The notes beneath the pieces are model-generated. The model saw only the letters and a list, made by a program, of their open reading frames with translations, was not told the origin of the DNA and did not search any database. The position numbers were made by a program, and so were the translations under genes. 16,968 bases of DNA from RGIG464 sp045643185 (GTDB lineage: Bacteria > Myxococcota_A > Bradymonadia > UBA4248). Location: contig JAZUKH010000155.1 of NCBI GenBank assembly GCA_045643185.1, forward strand, positions 1 through 16,968, written 5' to 3'. Positions 1 to 7,207 of this stretch are shown in pieces; position 1 is the first letter of the stretch, and the number at the start of each line of letters is the position of its first letter.

Positions 1-272
1 AGTTCCTGAATTTAGTACGGCCGTGTGGCATGTTTGAGCGAAGCGAGTTCCACACGGCCGACACAAAAAGGGCGCAGGGGGATGCAAGGGGGCCGCAGGC
101 CCAGCCCTGCTCCAAAATTAAATGTTTAAGAATAAACGAACACATTATATATAGATTATGATCCTTAGCTGAGTTGTAACTTTCATCTATCTTTAAGAAA
201 CAGGTATAGAGAATGGCGCGTCCGAGCCACGTTCATAGACATCATTTCTTTAAATCTAGCTTCATGCACCAG
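1..272. other. Non-coding left edge with two palindromic structures
   Basis: No convincing gene is seen. Positions 18-28 (CGGCCGTGTGG) and 50-60 are perfect 11-bp inverted arms; the loop carries GAGCGAAGCGAG. Just downstream, GCAGGG (74-79) pairs with CCCTGC (105-110) around an inner GGGCC-GCA-GGCCC hairpin (90-102), a compact GC-rich structure that then runs into AT-rich sequence. Together they could end a transcript entering from the left or be a dispersed palindromic repeat. The AT-rich remainder (111-272) shows nothing recognisable. Confidence 0.5.
18..60. repeat. Long inverted repeat with GCGAAGC in the loop
   Basis: There are 11-bp perfect arms, CGGCCGTGTGG at 18-28 and its complement at 50-60, with a 21-nt loop containing GAGCGAAGCGAG. 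The GCGAAGC core recurs at the tip of the palindrome at 2791-2820 and in the loop of the one at 13354-13393, which suggests a shared type of intergenic hairpin. It may act as a terminator or be a REP-like repeat. No clear T-tract follows on either strand. Confidence 0.55.
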
Positions 273-641
273 TTACGATGAAATATGAAAATAATACAAC
301 AAAACACCAAACGTGTATGAGAAATAGTTTGCCGCCAGGGAGAATGCAAATGGTCGGGACATATCCGTGCACTTTTTATAAATCACACCTTCGACGAGAA
401 CGACGATGATCTCTGCGGGAATCTGCCAGGTAATGGGCCAATTGTAGTACGAGAAGATATATAGTCCGAGCAGATTCAGTAACGGATTTGTTATCACCTG
501 GGTGAGCGTAATGACAAGGAGCTGCTGCTTTTTGCGAATACCGACAAAGAGCGCGAAGATGACTTCGAGAACGATCGTCAGGATGAGATAAAATATAAGG
601 GATAAAATATCAGATAGCATTGGCATAAACAGAGACGTCAC
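273..641 (-). CDS. Small integral membrane protein, unknown function
   Basis: This is a 122-aa, strongly hydrophobic protein. About four membrane spans are visible: residues ~8-32, ~41-66, ~72-90 and ~98-120. Between them are a basic cytoplasmic-type loop (RKKQQ) and a conserved-looking stretch, QVITNPLLNLL. A charged turn with EVIF near the N-terminus and EIIVVLVEGVIYK in span 3 recall a family of small four-helix proteins annotated only as hypothetical membrane proteins; this resemblance is from memory and unverified. The first in-frame start is GTG at 641 inside a GTCAC-ACG-GTGAC inverted repeat, and ATG codons follow at 626 and 620. None has a clear Shine-Dalgarno, so the true start may be up to seven residues further in. 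It lies in the AT-rich left patch, alone, with no nearby partner that explains its job. Confidence 0.6.
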   Translation of the reverse strand: MTSLFMPMLSDILSLIFYLILTIVLEVIFALFVGIRKKQQLLVITLTQVITNPLLNLLGLYIFSYYNWPITWQIPAEIIVVLVEGVIYKKCTDMSRPFAFSLAANYFSYTFGVLLYYFHISS

Positions 642-746
642 ACGGTGACTAAGTTACACGAAAAATGGGATCCGTTTACCGCAATGGCCCGCACGCTTAT
701 TTCCAGATGCTATCAATGAAAATAGCGGTCACATCTCTTGATACGA

Positions 747-1256
747 CTATTTATGATAAAACAAATCGCCATCGTCTCTCAAACAATCATTTTCTCTATC
801 CGCCTCAATATCGCAAACAGGCTTATATACCAACGCATCCCCAATATAGACGCAAACTTCTTTATCTTTATTGATATAGCCATACCCATTTCCATCAGGA
901 CAAGCTAACTGTATAACATCTGTTTTATAGAGATGCGTGTCATCATCTTTTACACAATTATAATTATAAATTGCATACAGACCGCCTTCACCATATCTTC
1001 TACCAACACCTGGACCTTCTTTCTCGCAAGGTTCCTTATCAACGAGCTTACCATCGACGAGAACACAGAAATGCTCATACCCTTCATCGGGATTTGGTTT
1101 CGCTTTCTCTCCATGTTTCAGATCGGTATCTTTACAATAATCATCCGAGGACGGTTTAGAAACGGATCCTTCGCAGTCGACACAAGGTTCGGAAGAGGAT
1201 TCACTGCATCCGATGAACAGTAACGAAATTATGGAAGCAAAAAGTATTTTTTTCAT
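747..1256 (-). CDS. Small Cys-rich lipoprotein, unknown function
   Basis: This is a 169-aa protein with a classical lipoprotein signal: MKKILF, a hydrophobic core, then LFIGC with Cys17 as the lipidation site. The mature part is acidic and carries ten further cysteines in pairs (PCVDC near the start, then spaced singles to the end). An even number suggests disulfides in an exported domain. The second ATG of an ATGATG pair (1256) was chosen because GGAG lies six bases upstream of it; the TTG twelve bases earlier falls inside that ribosome site. TATAAT occurs at 1273-1268, immediately before the GGAG. A CAGCA-CCAC-TGCTG inverted repeat (1278-1291) lies just upstream and might be an operator. 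The gene belongs to the AT-rich accessory patch. No domain is recognised; secretion and surface anchoring are the only confident inferences. Confidence 0.7.
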   Translation of the reverse strand: MKKILFASIISLLFIGCSESSSEPCVDCEGSVSKPSSDDYCKDTDLKHGEKAKPNPDEGYEHFCVLVDGKLVDKEPCEKEGPGVGRRYGEGGLYAIYNYNCVKDDDTHLYKTDVIQLACPDGNGYGYINKDKEVCVYIGDALVYKPVCDIEADRENDCLRDDGDLFYHK

Positions 1257-1368
1257 CATATACTCCAATTATAAATGCAGCACCACTGCTGTCCCACAAA
1301 CAATTTCGTAGACAGCAGGTTCGGATCTCAAAACTTGCTAGAAGGAAATCTAGTAAACCACCATGTAG

Positions 1369-1728
1369 CCTTGGAAGGCCAAGCCAGACGATATTTTAGC
1401 ACATTTTTTCATACACTCAACAGAATTTGTCTCGAAACATGCTTTTGACGGTTATATCTCAGCTTCCAAAGCACTCGCCATTAATCAGGTTCTACCAGGT
1501 AAAGGTTTTGCGGATATTGTATTATTACCAAAGCCAAAAGTTATGAAACCAGCTGTTGTCATTGAACTTAAATTCAAACAGGACGTCAGTGCGGCAATCG
1601 ATCAAATTCATAATAACCAATATCCCGATCGACTAAAAGATTTTTATGGCGAGGTCGTGCTAGTTGGTATCAATTATAATAAACGCAAAGCAGATGATTG
1701 CGTGGTAGAACGGTTTGAAAGGGAATAG
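1369..1728 (+). pseudogene. Remnant of an AAA-ATPase/PD-(D/E)XK protein (C-terminal nuclease end)
   Basis: The open frame from 1369, after stops at 1339-1341, 1351-1356 and 1366-1368, encodes only the C-terminal nuclease-like part of the common 'AAA-ATPase-like plus DUF1703/PDDEXK_9' family. The family signature is clear: LPGKGFADIVLLPKP, then KPAVVIELKFK, AIDQI, QYPDRLKDFYG and VVLVGINYNK, followed by a normal-looking C-terminus (CVVERFE). The PD-(D/E)XK core is readable as the Asp of FADIV and the E-L-K of VIELKFK. The whole N-terminal ATPase is absent, and in-frame stops precede the remnant, so it cannot be an intact gene. An internal ATG at 1543 could only give a 61-aa piece lacking the first catalytic Asp. 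Family members are often mobile and lineage-specific, which fits this AT-rich patch. Decay by deletion is inferred. Confidence 0.75.
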
Positions 1729-1732
1729 GAAA

Positions 1733-1785
1733 AGCCCGCGTATTTCCTCAATACGTCTCTACTTGGCGCGTGAAAATAACGGGCT
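1733..1785. terminator. Imperfect hairpin between the nuclease remnant and the M48-like gene
   Basis: AGCCCG (1733-1738) pairs with CGGGCT (1780-1785), and TATTT (1741-1745) with AAATA inside 1773-1778, leaving a small internal loop and a long apical loop. It lies just after the stop at 1728 and beyond the end of the minus-strand gene at 1834. It could end transcripts from either side, but it has no clean T-tract, so confidence is low. Confidence 0.3.
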
Positions 1786-1833
1786 ATGACGAAGCGAGCA
1801 ACAAGACAAACCACGTATTTAGGCGCCAGGCTT

Positions 1834-2718
1834 TTACATGGCGATCTGCGCGACTTGTTCGTCGATCTCGGTCATGGTAGGCAAGCCCTCGGACGGGCGC
1901 CCCAGCGCCTCGGCATAAAAAGCACTTTTGGCGAAAATCTCGAGTGCCTGAATGCGGATCTCGACCGATCGATCACCAAAATCGACGTCTTTGTGCTCGT
2001 AATAGCGACGGATCTCCATCATAATTTCTTCGTCATCCCAGCTGAGTGTGGACTTCATAATGACGTAGATCGCGGCACTCATGTCGCGTGCAGCAAGCAG
2101 ACCAGCGCGGTCATGCGTTATCTCAGCAGCCTGTTGCCAATGAAACAAGGCGTCCGAGATCATAGCAATGCGACCATACAAGCCACCCGTCAGATTATCG
2201 GCAATATAAGAAAGCGTCATGTAGGGCACGTGACCATTGGCCAGCGCGCCAATTCCCTGACCAAAAACAAAACGCAGCGGCTTTTTAGTCAAAGCACAAG
2301 CCGCTGGTGATATGCCAAAATACACGTCTGTTTTGTCGCCGTACGGCGTAAATAACACCTTTTGGTCGGGTATAATACGCACTTCGTGCTGCTCAACGTG
2401 CATCTCGGCACAAACTTCCTGCCAAGCCTTCGCCACTTCGGGCACATGATTAAGACTTTTATATTTATTATTAAGCCCTAACTTAATAAAACCTAATTTA
2501 TTAAAACCTAATTTATTAATGCCTAAATGTTCGGCACTGCTCCACATTTTAAGTCCGCGCTGCATCACTTCGGGCAAAAATGGAATGTCCATCAGTCGCC
2601 GCAACCGCTGCATATCTTCGGCATAAGCATAATTAGAAAGTTTAACCGAGGCTACCCCCGACTTCTTTTGAAGATCGACATATTGTTGAAAATCGAATGT
2701 ACGTTTGGATTCGAGCAT
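1834..2718 (-). CDS. M48-like pseudo-peptidase lacking the HExxH zinc motif
   Basis: This is a 294-aa protein that reads as an M48-type zincin with a dead active site. In active relatives a segment like LRFVxGHELGHxxxGHxxYxTL carries the HExxH zinc motif. Here residues 148-169 keep the frame (LRFVFG, NGHVPYMTL) but HELGH is Q154-G155-I156-G157-A158. The downstream segment resembling the third zinc-ligand region is retained (FHWQQAAEITHDRAGLLAARD, with Glu199 and Asp203), followed by a helical tail. No signal peptide is seen, so the protein is probably cytoplasmic. Residues ~65-84 are a five-residue repeat (LGINK/LGFNK/LGFIK/LGLNN) encoded by a 15-bp minisatellite. The ATG at 2718 has AAGG seven bases upstream. 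It follows the lipoprotein gene at 4593-2869 on the same strand, but three hairpins intervene. A regulatory or scaffolding role is inferred only; the family call is fairly secure and the function is not. Confidence 0.6.
   Translation of the reverse strand: MLESKRTFDFQQYVDLQKKSGVASVKLSNYAYAEDMQRLRRLMDIPFLPEVMQRGLKMWSSAEHLGINKLGFNKLGFIKLGLNNKYKSLNHVPEVAKAWQEVCAEMHVEQHEVRIIPDQKVLFTPYGDKTDVYFGISPAACALTKKPLRFVFGQGIGALANGHVPYMTLSYIADNLTGGLYGRIAMISDALFHWQQAAEITHDRAGLLAARDMSAAIYVIMKSTLSWDDEEIMMEIRRYYEHKDVDFGDRSVEIRIQALEIFAKSAFYAEALGRPSEGLPTMTEIDEQVAQIAM
2476..2535. repeat. 15-bp in-frame minisatellite inside the M48-like gene
   Basis: Units at 2476-2490, 2491-2505 and 2506-2520 are near-identical (ACCTAATTTATTAAA type), with a diverged fourth at 2521-2535. 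They are far more AT-rich than the flanking coding sequence. The 15-bp length preserves frame and gives a repeating pentapeptide around LGFNK. The array probably arose by slippage and may vary in copy number between strains. Confidence 0.85.
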
Positions 2719-2868
2719 AAGTGAACCTTACAGACGTCGTAGAGACCTAGGTATGACGTTGCCGCGCCTAAGCTGCGGCAACCAGATTTTGGCGGCGTAT
2801 TGGCGAAGCCAATAGCCGCCAGCGTCGAGCGTATTGGCGAAGCCAATAGCCCGCGCGCCCCAAATACA
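2719..2868. repeat. Three tandem hairpins between two minus-strand genes
   Basis: Hairpin A: GTTGCCGC (2758-2765) pairs with GCGGCAAC (2775-2782). Hairpin B: GGCGGC-G-TATTGGC (2791-2804) pairs with GCCAATA-GCCGCC (2808-2820) around a GAA tip, 13 paired bases with one bulge. Hairpin C: a 22-bp copy of the core of B (2829-2850 duplicates 2795-2816, offset 34 bp). B and C expose GGCGAAGCC. The array lies just after the stop of the upstream lipoprotein gene and before the M48-like gene, so it probably terminates or stabilises the first message. No U-tract is evident, and no convincing promoter for the M48-like gene was found in the gap. Confidence 0.6.
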
Positions 2869-4593
2869 TTACGGAATCCAGATGATCGCGTGCGAACGCT
2901 GTTCTTTATTTTCAAATTTTGGATCATCCTGGGCGAGTTTGAAGCCGTATTTGAGCTCATGCGCGCGACGGATGTCGGAGGGTTTGTTGAAACCGATCGG
3001 AGTTTTTTTGTCGCGATCGATGATGATGATGTCGCCGCCGGCGCCGAGGCCCGAGATCTCGGAACCGGAGCTGCCGATGATGCCGATGTGTTTGGAACCG
3101 ACAGCCATGCCGGCGAACTGCATTGGGAATTGAGGTCGGTAGGGCGCGCCGTGTAGCGAGGCGAGTACGCCTTTGTAACCGGCGTCGACCGGCGTACCGA
3201 GGCTGAGGTCATCGGCTTTGATGACGGGCAGATCGAAAGCGATCATGGTGTAATCGTTATCGACTTTGACTTTTTCGGCTTCGGAGCGGCAATGCGGCAA
3301 CTGGACGAGTTCCTTGCCATCGGGCGTGTAAACGAGCGAGACGCCGCCGCGGCCCATGGCTTCGAGGTTGATGCCCTGGACGCCGGGACGTTTGGCGTTC
3401 ATATCGACTTTTTTGAGTTCGTCGCCCGAGATGTCCCATGCGATGGTCGAATTCGTGCCGGTCGAAAGCAGTACGGGGCCGTTTTTTGTCTTCACGACGG
3501 CCAGCGAGGCGAGGTTGGAGTCGCTGATGCCGCAGCCAGGGGACTTGACGGTCGGATTGTGTGTCTGGGTGTATTTACGCTGTTCAAATAGCGGTTCGCC
3601 GAGGTCGTTGAGGGGCACGGCATAGATGACGTTGTCCCACTCGTTGTCGAAGCGACCGTTGCCCGACAGCAGATAGAGCTTATCCTGATAGAGCTCGATG
3701 CTCTGGAAGTTGTTGATACAGAGATTATTGATGCGAAATTCTTTGTCGTAATGATAGAACGAGGCGACCGAGGCTGTATTATTATTGTAGATATCGGCAA
3801 CAAAGACGCCTTCGCGGCCGTTTTTGGCTTCGGTGCGTGTGACATCGACGACGTAGAGTTTTTTGAGCGATTCGCTGTAAACGGCGCTGCACGGGCGTGT
3901 GGCGTAGGGGAAGCTGATGACCTGCAGCGGCGTAAAAGCCATTTCTTTTTCGTAGGGGTTGAGAACGAAGCCGACGCCGCCGTCCAGCCCACCGGCCAGT
4001 GCGATGACGGTCTGGTTTGGCCCGGGCACGAACGCGCAGATCTCACCGCTGAACAGGCCTTCGCTATCGATGTATTTGTTGGGCACAGCCGAACGCATTT
4101 CGTCAGGAATGAGAATGTATGCGCCCTGAGTGCCTTTGGTCTCGGGATCGTAGTCATGTTCCTTGATGCTGCTGCCGAGGTCGATGCGGCGGATCATGTC
4201 GCCACCGGGCGTCATGGCATGGCTCGTCGCAGCCACGAGAAAGCGTCCGGGCTTGGACGGCGACTTGAAGACCCAGTTGTCATCGGGACCAGCCGCTTTG
4301 GCGCCCCCCTTAGCCAGTTCTTTGGACGAAACGGCCTTGCCCGAGTCCTGCTCAAGGATCGTCGGCGGATTCAAGCGCTTAACGCCTTGTTCATCGACGA
4401 CAAAACCGTCGTCGTTGGGCGGAATCATGTCTTCATCGTAGCCGGCATTCGCATCCGACCGACGTTCGGTCACACCACTCGTAATGCCTTCAGCTTTCTG
4501 CAGCGCTGAATCTTTGAAGTCGTTGATTTTGTCACAAGCTGTCAACGAAAGCGCCATGGCGCCCAAAAGTATCCATTTGAATGATGTTTTCAC
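2869..4593 (-). CDS. Probable beta-propeller lipoprotein, unknown function
   Basis: This is a 574-aa exported lipoprotein. The signal peptide ends LSLTAC with Cys20 as the lipidation site, followed by an acidic, Gly/Asp-rich linker (~25-105). From about residue 105 the protein is almost entirely short beta-type strands with recurring blade-like phrases such as GRFLVAATSHAMTP, QTVIALAGG, KKLYVVDVTRT, QDKLYLLSGNGRF, GPVLLSTGTNSTIAWDI, GVSLVYTPDGKELV, HIGIIGSSGSE and GDIIIIDRD. This spacing is typical of WD40/NHL-like propellers, but I cannot assign a specific family or ligand. The start is GTG at 4593, supported by AGAGG six bases upstream; the next Met (M13) is too far into the signal peptide. 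It is transcribed divergently from the phosphoesterase lipoprotein across 4594-4839, so the two may be co-regulated. Outer-membrane-anchored binding or scaffold activity is an inference. Confidence 0.7.
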   Translation of the reverse strand: MKTSFKWILLGAMALSLTACDKINDFKDSALQKAEGITSGVTERRSDANAGYDEDMIPPNDDGFVVDEQGVKRLNPPTILEQDSGKAVSSKELAKGGAKAAGPDDNWVFKSPSKPGRFLVAATSHAMTPGGDMIRRIDLGSSIKEHDYDPETKGTQGAYILIPDEMRSAVPNKYIDSEGLFSGEICAFVPGPNQTVIALAGGLDGGVGFVLNPYEKEMAFTPLQVISFPYATRPCSAVYSESLKKLYVVDVTRTEAKNGREGVFVADIYNNNTASVASFYHYDKEFRINNLCINNFQSIELYQDKLYLLSGNGRFDNEWDNVIYAVPLNDLGEPLFEQRKYTQTHNPTVKSPGCGISDSNLASLAVVKTKNGPVLLSTGTNSTIAWDISGDELKKVDMNAKRPGVQGINLEAMGRGGVSLVYTPDGKELVQLPHCRSEAEKVKVDNDYTMIAFDLPVIKADDLSLGTPVDAGYKGVLASLHGAPYRPQFPMQFAGMAVGSKHIGIIGSSGSEISGLGAGGDIIIIDRDKKTPIGFNKPSDIRRAHELKYGFKLAQDDPKFENKEQRSHAIIWIP

Positions 4594-4839
4594 GTTGTAC
4601 CTCTATCGTCATCATGAGAATCGGGCTTGCGCCCACGGAGCATTCAGTCTACCAAAACATCAAGCTGACGCGCAACACGCTTTTTACCGCTCCATGACCA
4701 TCGAGCTGACGCGTTCGACAATAATGTTAAATAAAAATGAAAATAAATAAATTTATGCTAGAATAAAAATCGACGAAAACCGTTTAATGACGCGCGAAAT
4801 AACGCATTGCGTCATTATATAAAATCGTGGGTTATTTCG
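4594..4839. promoter_or_regulatory. Divergent control region of the two lipoprotein genes
   Basis: This 246-bp gap holds the upstream signals for the minus gene starting at 4593 and the plus gene starting at 4840. A very AT-rich block (4725-4770) includes TGCTAGAAT (4756-4764), an extended -10-like element on the plus strand, with no good -35. Two near-identical 15-mers (4658-4672 and 4699-4713) share TGACGCG with a third copy at 4788-4794. A short perfect palindrome, ACGCATTGCGT (4802-4812), sits in the likely 5' UTR. No coding potential was seen. Confidence 0.5.
4658..4713 (+). repeat. Pair of 15-bp direct repeats in the divergent promoter region
   Basis: CATCAAGCTGACGCG (4658-4672) and CATCGAGCTGACGCG (4699-4713) match at 14 of 15 positions with a 41-bp offset, close to four helical turns. 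The TGACGCG core appears again at 4788-4794, a further 81 bp downstream, and in inverted, partial form (TGCGTCA) at 4808-4814. This looks like a set of binding sites for a regulator; the regulator is unknown. Confidence 0.6.
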
Positions 4840-7086
4840 ATGAAAATTAACAAAAAAGGCATTTTGTTATTTCTTTTGAGCACCTTGCTCGTGGGCTGCG
4901 ACGAGACCGAAGCGCAGGCCCCCATTCCGCACGATCACGATCCAGGTCATTTGCTCGACACCGACCCGAAATCCGACAAGCCGAAGGTCGAAGACTGCAC
5001 GAATACACTCGACGATGACGGCAACGGTCTGACGGACTGCGACGACCCCGCCTGTGCGAAGGCCAAACACTGTCTGACGGTGACAGCCGAAGACTGCCAC
5101 AACCACGTGGACGACGACCGCAATGGTCTGACCGACTGCGACGACCCAGCCTGTGCGACGGACGAAGCCTGCCAGATGAGCGACATCGAACTGGTCGAGA
5201 TCTGCGGCAACGGCATCGATGACGACCACAACGGCGTCGCCGACTGCAATGACCCAGAATGCTTTGATTTTGACGCATGTATCATCAAATATGAGATCTG
5301 CGGCAACGGCGTGGACGACGACGAAAACGGCAAAACTGACTGCGACGACCCCGCCTGCGCGACGTTCGTGGCCTGCCACGCCGCTGACGGCGACGCCATC
5401 GAACGCGATGTCGACGGCGTCATGATGCTGCCACTCACGCTCAAGCCATATACGACGCTAAACCGCTCAATGCGTCCCCACATCGGCTCACGAAACTACA
5501 GCGAAGACGACGTCAACGAACTGATCCGCAACCGAAACAGCATTCTGAACGTCACACAGGTCACGGAATATGAAAAGTACGGCCTGGGCGTCGAACTTCT
5601 GCCCGGCGAGCCCTGGGTCGAAAAGTCCGACCTCGTGGTCGGCAACACGCGTCACACCGATAAAGCCAAGAGCCTGATGTGGATCTGGCAGATCTCCGAC
5701 CCACAGCTCATCGACGAAGAAAGCCCGTGCCGACTGGAAGGTCTGACCATCTTTCCGTATTCGCACGCGAGCGCATTTCGCCCGCAAGACCACCTGTCAA
5801 CGCACATGATGGACGTGCACATCCAGACGGGCATGCGCCTCAGCGACCTCAGCTCGCGCCCGTTCGACTTCATTCTGGTGACGGGCGACATCTCAGACAA
5901 CGCGCAGTTCAACGAACAAAAGTGGTTCTTTAGCATGATCGGCGGCGGCGTGACCAACCCCGATTCGGGCGTGGATGACGACCCCGTGCCCGGCCCCAAC
6001 AACGACTTCGCCGACCCGTTCTATTCGCGCGGCGTGGGCGACATTCCCTGGTATCCGGCCATCGGCAACCACGACCTGCTCTACATGGGCTTCTCGGCGG
6101 TCAATGACGAGATCAACAACGCCTGTCAGGGCGACCATGTCGTCGATCTGTTCAAATACATTAGCGACGCGTTTCCGATCATCGCCGGTCACGAAAACCG
6201 CGATGGTTGGCGTAATGGCTTCCGCGACGCCTCCAAACCGGATGCGCCCATCGTCACAGACACCAAGGTCACGACGCCTGCTGACCCCGAACGCCGCCAG
6301 CTGACCAAGATCGAAACGCTCGAAAATTTCTACAACGCGCCTGGCAAGCCCGTCGGACACGGCCTCTCAAAAGACATCATCGCCACCGGCTGGGGCTACT
6401 ACTCGACCTACCCCATGCCCGGCAAACCCATTCGCCTCATCTCGCTCGACCTCAATTCAGGCGAAATGTCCGAAGCCATGATGCAGGAAGAACAATTCAA
6501 CTGGATGAAAAACGAGCTCAAAGACGCCGAAGCCAAAGACGAACTCGTCATCATCCAATCCCATCACGACGCCCAGCACCTGAAGGGCACCGTCTCAGAA
6601 AGCCGCTTTGCGGACGAGATCGCCAGTCACCCCAACGTCCTGCTGCACATCACCGGCCACGGTCACCAAAACACCGCGACGCTGCACAAATCGTCGACCT
6701 TCAACCTCGACCATCAGGGCTATTGGGAAGTCATGCTGGCCTCCAGCGTTGATTTTCCGTCCCAAACGCGCGTCTTCGAGTTCGTCTGGGAGCCCGGCAC
6801 GACCCAAATCTCGATCTACATCACCAATATCGACGCCAACGCGCCCGCCGGTTCGTTCGTGTACGACGCCATCCGCATGGCGGCCGCGCGCCTCTTCTTC
6901 GGCACGCAAAACCGCATCGGCAGCGATCCTCGCCTCAACTGGGACAGCGAAAAATCCGCCCGAAACCAGATCCTGAACCTGCAGATCTCCGAAAAACTCG
7001 CTCAAAAACTCGCCCAATACGACTGGTCCGACACGATCGAGTCACTCGAAACGCTCAAAACCTTGGAATATCACGACAATCGCTGA
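4840..7086 (+). CDS. Lipoprotein with Cys/Asp repeats and calcineurin-like phosphoesterase domain
   Basis: This is a 748-aa lipoprotein with signal peptide MKINKKGILLFLL and lipobox LLVGC (Cys20). Residues 52-179 hold four modules, each with the exact spacing C-x13-C-x4-C-x5-C and an Asp-rich centre (DDDGNG-like, DCDDPAC). They begin at Cys53, Cys86, Cys122 and Cys154 and are expected to form disulfides and perhaps bind calcium. From ~277 there is a calcineurin-like metallophosphoesterase fold: SDPQ (286-289), VTGD (347-350), GNHD (409-412), QSHHD (573-577) and GHGH (606-609). These are the usual metal ligands, except that the first motif is D-x-Q rather than D-x-H. The surrounding SDPQLIDEESPCRLE recalls the TIGR03767/03768 metallophosphoesterases. 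Hydrolysis of a phosphate ester outside the cytoplasm is likely; the substrate is unknown. The ATG at 4840 was chosen because an upstream TTG would put a charged extension ahead of the signal peptide. The ribosome site is weak. Confidence 0.85.
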   Translation: MKINKKGILLFLLSTLLVGCDETEAQAPIPHDHDPGHLLDTDPKSDKPKVEDCTNTLDDDGNGLTDCDDPACAKAKHCLTVTAEDCHNHVDDDRNGLTDCDDPACATDEACQMSDIELVEICGNGIDDDHNGVADCNDPECFDFDACIIKYEICGNGVDDDENGKTDCDDPACATFVACHAADGDAIERDVDGVMMLPLTLKPYTTLNRSMRPHIGSRNYSEDDVNELIRNRNSILNVTQVTEYEKYGLGVELLPGEPWVEKSDLVVGNTRHTDKAKSLMWIWQISDPQLIDEESPCRLEGLTIFPYSHASAFRPQDHLSTHMMDVHIQTGMRLSDLSSRPFDFILVTGDISDNAQFNEQKWFFSMIGGGVTNPDSGVDDDPVPGPNNDFADPFYSRGVGDIPWYPAIGNHDLLYMGFSAVNDEINNACQGDHVVDLFKYISDAFPIIAGHENRDGWRNGFRDASKPDAPIVTDTKVTTPADPERRQLTKIETLENFYNAPGKPVGHGLSKDIIATGWGYYSTYPMPGKPIRLISLDLNSGEMSEAMMQEEQFNWMKNELKDAEAKDELVIIQSHHDAQHLKGTVSESRFADEIASHPNVLLHITGHGHQNTATLHKSSTFNLDHQGYWEVMLASSVDFPSQTRVFEFVWEPGTTQISIYITNIDANAPAGSFVYDAIRMAAARLFFGTQNRIGSDPRLNWDSEKSARNQILNLQISEKLAQKLAQYDWSDTIESLETLKTLEYHDNR

Positions 7087-7101
7087 TTTTTGGGCATTTT
7101 G

Positions 7102-7156
7102 AGGGGGAAGTCTCCCCCTACGCGGCTATTTTTCCCACATGGGAAAAATACGCCGC
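7102..7156. terminator. Bidirectional terminator region between convergent genes
   Basis: There are two consecutive hairpins. AGGGGGA (7102-7108) pairs with TCCCCCT (7113-7119) around AGTC. Then GCGGC-TATTTTTCCC (7122-7136) pairs with GGGAAAAATA-C-GCCGC (7141-7156) around ACAT, giving 15 base pairs with one bulge. They fall between the stop of the phosphoesterase gene (7086) and the end of the convergent HAD gene (7208). The A5/T5 runs inside the second stem give either strand a U-rich stretch just after the other hairpin. Terminator function is inferred from position and structure. Confidence 0.65.
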
Positions 7157-7207
7157 TACCCCTTCGCCTGGCAGGGCCTTCAACGATCGCTGATGCGCGG
7201 CACAACG

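Noticed and set aside
665..874. 69-residue plus-strand open frame overlapping the small lipoprotein gene
   Set aside because: No ribosome site or domain, and most of it is antisense to the lipoprotein's coding sequence.
1543..1728. A real 61-residue gene starting at the internal ATG
   Set aside because: The conserved nuclease sequence continues in frame upstream to about 1384, and the first catalytic Asp lies before this ATG, so it is part of a remnant.
3751..4509. 252-residue open frame on the plus strand opposite the beta-propeller lipoprotein
   Set aside because: It lacks motifs and a ribosome site; the minus frame carries a signal peptide, lipobox and ribosome site.
4807..4839. TTG start at 4807 for the phosphoesterase lipoprotein
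   Set aside because: It would add eleven residues ahead of a normal lipoprotein signal and lies inside the ACGCATTGCGT palindrome; ATG 4840 fits better.
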